Part shown: positions 42,964 to 45,507 of the stretch, in pieces
Layout: the number at the start of each line of letters is the position of its first letter
Position numbering within the stretch: the stretch's first letter is position 1
Assembly (NCBI GenBank): GCA_013153145.1
Contig: JAADEY010000004.1
Coordinates: forward strand, 1-45,507
Reading direction: 5' to 3'
DNA from: Thermoproteota archaeon
GTDB taxonomy: Archaea; Thermoproteota; Thermoprotei_A; Sulfolobales; Pyrodictiaceae
Length of the DNA: 45,507 nt
The notes under the pieces: generated by a model
Told to the model about the DNA's origin: nothing
The model's input: the letters and a program-made list of their open reading frames with translations, nothing else
Database searches by the model: none
Made by a program: the position numbers and the translations under genes

Positions 42964-44082
42964 TCAGTATATGCGGCCTTTGTCGAGTATGCTTAGGAGC
43001 TCGCTTAGCTCTATCTCGGCTATCCCTGTCATTAGGTCTGCTGCACCGTATGTTATGATGAGCTTGTTATCGAGCATCACGCATCCGCATGGGAATACTA
43101 CGTATGGCCTATCGCCGTAGAGCTCGTAGGATGTCTTGGGGGCCATGATGTAGTAGGGTGTTACTGCCTTAACTGTTATCTCTTTCCCTAGCTCGAGCAG
43201 CATTGCGAAGACACGGTAGGACATGATCTCGTTCTCTAGTGCGTGGACGAGCACTAGTGCCTCCCCCTTGCTTATCTCTATTGGTGGTGCCGCCCAGCCG
43301 AGCTTCTCCTCGAATGGGGCGTGCCTGGTTATCCACACCGGGTCTTTAGCGACCACCTCTGTTGGTATGTGTGAGGCCTCCCTGAGCTTCTCGAGCAACA
43401 CGTTCCTATCGACGCGGCTCACGAGTATGTAGAAGTGTTCGTCGTCGAGGTGTGGGCGGTGGAAGAAGTAGACGTTGCCGCCGTCGTCGTAGAGGAAGGC
43501 GTCCTTATCGCTTATGACGTGGTCCCGGAGGGGCTGGGGGAGGACGTGTACGTAGAACTTCCTCCACTCGGCCTTCCACCTCCCATTCCTAACCCTGACC
43601 GCCGTTATCGGCAGTGTACGCTCCTTGCGGTGAACGGGGTTGAAGTAGTATACCGTGCGGCCGACGTACGTCATGCAGGTGTAGTCCTCTATCTTGTACG
43701 CCCTCGGATCCTCCGTGCCCCATATATCGTAGCGGGTTGAGGGTATGATCTGCAGCTTCGCGGAGTACTGGTTGATGTTAATGGCCCCTGAGTATATGTC
43801 CTCGAGGGGGATGTCGAGCTTGACTATCGCCGAGACGTACATGTAGTAGCCTATGATTATCCTCGAGTATATGTGGGCGTACTCACCCTCCAACACTATC
43901 GAGGAATTGAATATAGCTGCAGGCCTCCTTACAGGATAGTTGCTGAGGTTTACATGGTATGGTGAGAGGACTCCAAGCCTCTTAGCGATATCCCTAACCT
44001 CGTTCCGGCGGATCTTGACTGCCTCCTCAAAGCCATGAGCCTTCTTGAAGGCCTTCTCCCCGAGTGGGGGGCGACTAGACAT
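42964..44082 (-). CDS. Glycoside hydrolase family 130 protein (beta-mannoside phosphorylase-like)
   Basis: 372 aa from ATG 44082, with GAGGT 9 nt upstream; ATG 44091 abuts the site. Five-bladed propeller features: GTEDPRAY (about 124-131, the GH130 Asp region), CMTYVGRTVYYFNP, KDAFLYDDGG and the ending FPCGCVMLDNKLIITYGAAD. Members mostly phosphorolyse beta-1,4-mannosides. Substrate is not decided here. A TTTTTA box precedes it. No signal peptide. Confidence 0.85.
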   Translation of the reverse strand: MSSRPPLGEKAFKKAHGFEEAVKIRRNEVRDIAKRLGVLSPYHVNLSNYPVRRPAAIFNSSIVLEGEYAHIYSRIIIGYYMYVSAIVKLDIPLEDIYSGAININQYSAKLQIIPSTRYDIWGTEDPRAYKIEDYTCMTYVGRTVYYFNPVHRKERTLPITAVRVRNGRWKAEWRKFYVHVLPQPLRDHVISDKDAFLYDDGGNVYFFHRPHLDDEHFYILVSRVDRNVLLEKLREASHIPTEVVAKDPVWITRHAPFEEKLGWAAPPIEISKGEALVLVHALENEIMSYRVFAMLLELGKEITVKAVTPYYIMAPKTSYELYGDRPYVVFPCGCVMLDNKLIITYGAADLMTGIAEIELSELLSILDKGRIY

Positions 44083-44125
44083 TGAATGCATACCTCACTT
44101 TAGACTGCTAAGGGTCTTCAAGGGG

Positions 44126-44135
44126 GGTAAAAACA
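44126..44135 (-). promoter_or_regulatory. GH130 promoter
   Basis: TGTTTTTACC on the minus strand, about 47 nt before the ATG at 44082. Start site predicted near 44105. Confidence 0.5.
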
Positions 44136-44172
44136 ACTAGCCTAGTGATACCCTTGACACGTCGCCGGATCC

Positions 44173-44198
44173 AGCCCTCTCCACCGGTGGAGGGGGCT
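44173..44198. terminator. Near-perfect 13-bp inverted repeat after the surface-protein gene
   Basis: Arms AGCCC-CTCCACC type with a single T-G wobble and a CCGG centre, 12 nt after the stop of the minus-strand surface protein. Likely transcript end or processing site; also just upstream of the GH130 promoter region. Confidence 0.45.
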
Positions 44199-44210
44199 GT
44201 GTCTTCTTCG

Positions 44211-44753
44211 TTAGGCTGGCCTCATGTGGGTGAAGTAGTAGAGTATTGCTGCGAGTAGTAGGAGGAGTGCTAGGATTACTACCGGGTGCTGCATAACTAT
44301 CGTGGGCGCGTTGACGACGGGTGTCTGCAGGGTTACCCGTAGGCTTGCCTGTGCCAGTAGGGTTCCGTTGACTATGTCGTATACTGCGAGGGTGTAGTTG
44401 CCTGGCTTGCTCGGGGCCTTAATCGAGAAGACTGCCTCGGCGTCTGCGTCGAGGGTTACTATCGCGTAGCCTGTCCCCTCGACCTCGACGCTCCCCTTAT
44501 ACACCTTGACGACTTTGAGTGGCGCTGGGTCGCCGGTGGAGTTTGTGAAGTGCAGCTCTAGCGCGTAGCCAGCGTAGTATGTCTTGTCCTGCCCCGTGTA
44601 GGCTATGGTGACTAGTACCCCGCTCCCGGGCTTGCACTGCGTGGTGTTGAGGGTTATCGTGAAGCCCGTCTGCTGCGCGTACACAGTGTAGGCGCCGACC
44701 AGTAGTACTGCTGCGAGTGCTGCGAGGACTCCTAGGACTAGGATCCTCTTCAT
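44211..44753 (-). CDS. Predicted secreted protein with C-terminal membrane anchor
   Basis: 180 aa from ATG 44753, preferred over ATG 44759 and GTG 44765 because GGGGTG lies 9 nt upstream. Signal peptide: MKRILVLGVLAALAAVLLVG, cleavage near AYTVYAQQ. The body is beta-sandwich-like and Thr/Asn-rich (TLNTTQCKPGSGVLVTIAY; FSIKAPSKPGNYTLAVYD, CARDB/Ig-like pattern) with several Asn-X-Ser/Thr sites. C-terminal helix (about 154-174) then a short basic tail. Not a recognised family. Divergent from the last gene. Confidence 0.65.
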   Translation of the reverse strand: MKRILVLGVLAALAAVLLVGAYTVYAQQTGFTITLNTTQCKPGSGVLVTIAYTGQDKTYYAGYALELHFTNSTGDPAPLKVVKVYKGSVEVEGTGYAIVTLDADAEAVFSIKAPSKPGNYTLAVYDIVNGTLLAQASLRVTLQTPVVNAPTIVMQHPVVILALLLLLAAILYYFTHMRPA

Positions 44754-44794
44754 ACCCATAATCACCCCTACATCACTCCTCTGCGAGGCAATAG

Positions 44795-44812
44795 CCTAGG
44801 TCTAGGTCTAGG
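44795..44812. repeat. Three tandem hexamers (YCTAGG)
   Basis: CCTAGG-TCTAGG-TCTAGG in the divergent spacer, between the TATA box and start codon of the minus-strand surface gene and probably at its transcript start. Confidence 0.5.
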
Positions 44813-44822
44813 ATCGACTCCT

Positions 44823-44832
44823 CCTTTTATGC
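44823..44832 (-). promoter_or_regulatory. Promoter of the minus-strand surface protein
   Basis: GCATAAAAGG on the minus strand, start site predicted near 44800, leader of about 47 nt that includes the hexamer repeat. Confidence 0.5.
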
Positions 44833-44857
44833 ATAGCTCACAAGGGCTGAACAAACC

Positions 44858-44866
44858 TTATTAAAA
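44858..44866 (+). promoter_or_regulatory. Promoter of the plus-strand surface protein
   Basis: TTATTAAAA, about 44 nt before ATG 44906; start site predicted near 44888, just before the GAGGTG ribosome binding site. Confidence 0.5.
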
Positions 44867-44905
44867 CCATGACGCATCCTCATGGACTTGACGAGGTGCC
44901 CCCGT

Positions 44906-45507
44906 ATGCGTGGTAAGACAATAGCAGCCGTAAGCCTCGCAGTCGTGCTCGTTGCAGCGACGCTGGCAGCCATAACCATGGCCTCCACGCTAAACACGCA
45001 GCCACTAGAGACGCTGTTCTTCAAGGGCCCTAAGGGCAACGCCACCCAGACCGGTACAGGGACGTGCACCAATACCACCGGTACCCCGACACGCACGAGG
45101 ACAAGGACTAGGACGGCCACAGGGACGTCGACTGGCACGCCGGGAGGTATGAAGAACTGGAGTATGAAGAGGATGCCTGCAATAGTCACCGGCAGCGTCG
45201 TCTCAGCCTATGGTAGAACCATAATACTTGCGAACGCAACCATAGTGACCGAGAACGGCACAAGCATCGAGGCCAACAAGACCATAGTAGTGGTGCCCGG
45301 CGTACTCTGGTACGTTGAGCCCGGAGACACGTTCATCAATGCATGGAACGTGACGCAGAAGCTGACGCAGGGCATGCAGGTGAAGGTCGTCGGACTACTC
45401 ATAGAGAGGATGACCAGCAGCGGCCAGCAGCACTACACGATATACATCCTCGTACCCGGGCTCATAATAGACCAGACGAACATGGTACGCTACACGAAGA
45501 TAATCTA
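44906..45507 (+). CDS. Predicted surface protein with Thr-rich linker, 3'-partial
   Basis: At least 200 aa, open to the right edge with no stop, which is why length-limited gene lists miss it. ATG 44906 has GAGGTG 7 nt upstream; ATG 44882 is in frame but lies before the predicted start site. Signal peptide KTIAAVSLAVVLVAATLAAI, then a Thr/Gly/Arg low-complexity linker (TRTRTRTRTATGT, near residues 62-75), then a beta-rich region with several Asn-X-Thr sites (VTGSVVSAYGRTIILAN; IVVVPGVLWYVEPGD). No known family. Forms a divergent pair with the preceding secreted protein. Confidence 0.7.
   Translation, partial: MRGKTIAAVSLAVVLVAATLAAITMASTLNTQPLETLFFKGPKGNATQTGTGTCTNTTGTPTRTRTRTRTATGTSTGTPGGMKNWSMKRMPAIVTGSVVSAYGRTIILANATIVTENGTSIEANKTIVVVPGVLWYVEPGDTFINAWNVTQKLTQGMQVKVVGLLIERMTSSGQQHYTIYILVPGLIIDQTNMVRYTKII

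Noticed and set aside
44211-44753. Possible cannula (CanA-like) protein of Pyrodictium
   Set aside because: Has a C-terminal membrane helix and does not show the CanA pattern I know; kept as an unassigned surface protein.
1-45507. CRISPR arrays, insertion sequences, rRNA genes
   Set aside because: No regularly spaced repeats, transposase motifs or rRNA sequence were seen on either strand.

Overview
The window looks like a hyperthermophilic crenarchaeon, most likely Desulfurococcales of the Pyrodictium/Hyperthermus kind. Reasons: archaeal and eukaryote-like information-processing genes throughout, unsplit RNA polymerase B with A split into A' and A'', sn-glycerol-1-phosphate dehydrogenase, Rpp21, L39e, LX, SmAP and aCPSF1/FttA, one inactive plus one active proteasome beta subunit, G+C-rich DNA, many GTG and TTG starts, GAGGTG-type ribosome binding sites and TATA-type promoters. 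The genus was not verified by any search. No IS element, CRISPR array, phage gene or rRNA was seen.

Left part (1-8.7 kb), metabolic and accessory. A NifX-family protein is followed by two tandem MinD-type ATPases, each with an inserted two-cluster ferredoxin domain, a set resembling the bacterial ORP (orange protein) metal-cluster module. A convergent GH38 alpha-mannosidase follows, then a small uncertain segment, a coiled-coil protein, tRNA-Arg(TCT), a DUF434 protein and alaS.

Central left (8.7-16.5 kb), one long minus-strand translation, secretion and transcription supercluster. In transcription order it is Rpp21, YhbY-type RNA-binding protein, S19e, PDCD5, L39e, L31e, aIF6, LX, prefoldin alpha, FtsY, SecE, NusG, L11, L1, L10 and AlaS. 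L12, usually next to L10, is absent.

Middle (16.5-29.8 kb), RNA processing and proteostasis. It holds Nep1, a small membrane protein, tRNA-Glu(CTC), endonuclease V with an inactive proteasome beta subunit, a truncated TFB, a Nog1-like GTPase, RtcA with NMN adenylyltransferase, an NSUN methyltransferase, a Nip7-like PUA protein, an FKBP isomerase, G1P dehydrogenase, the active proteasome beta subunit, FttA, an MCT-1-like PUA protein, SmAP and L37e.

Right (29.8-42.5 kb), the RNA polymerase and translation operon: Rpo5, B, A', A'', L30e, NusA, S12, then S7, EF-1A, S10 and tRNA-Ser(TGA), with a DUF151 gene inserted between S12 and S7. The last 3 kb hold small membrane proteins, a GH130 mannoside phosphorylase-like enzyme and a divergent pair of predicted surface proteins, the last running off the window.

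Most of the window is conserved housekeeping. The points most worth a second look are the ORP-like module, the inactive/active proteasome pair, the truncated TFB, the palindrome inside the RNA polymerase promoter, the long YhbY/S19e overlap, the missing L12, and the divergent surface-protein pair.
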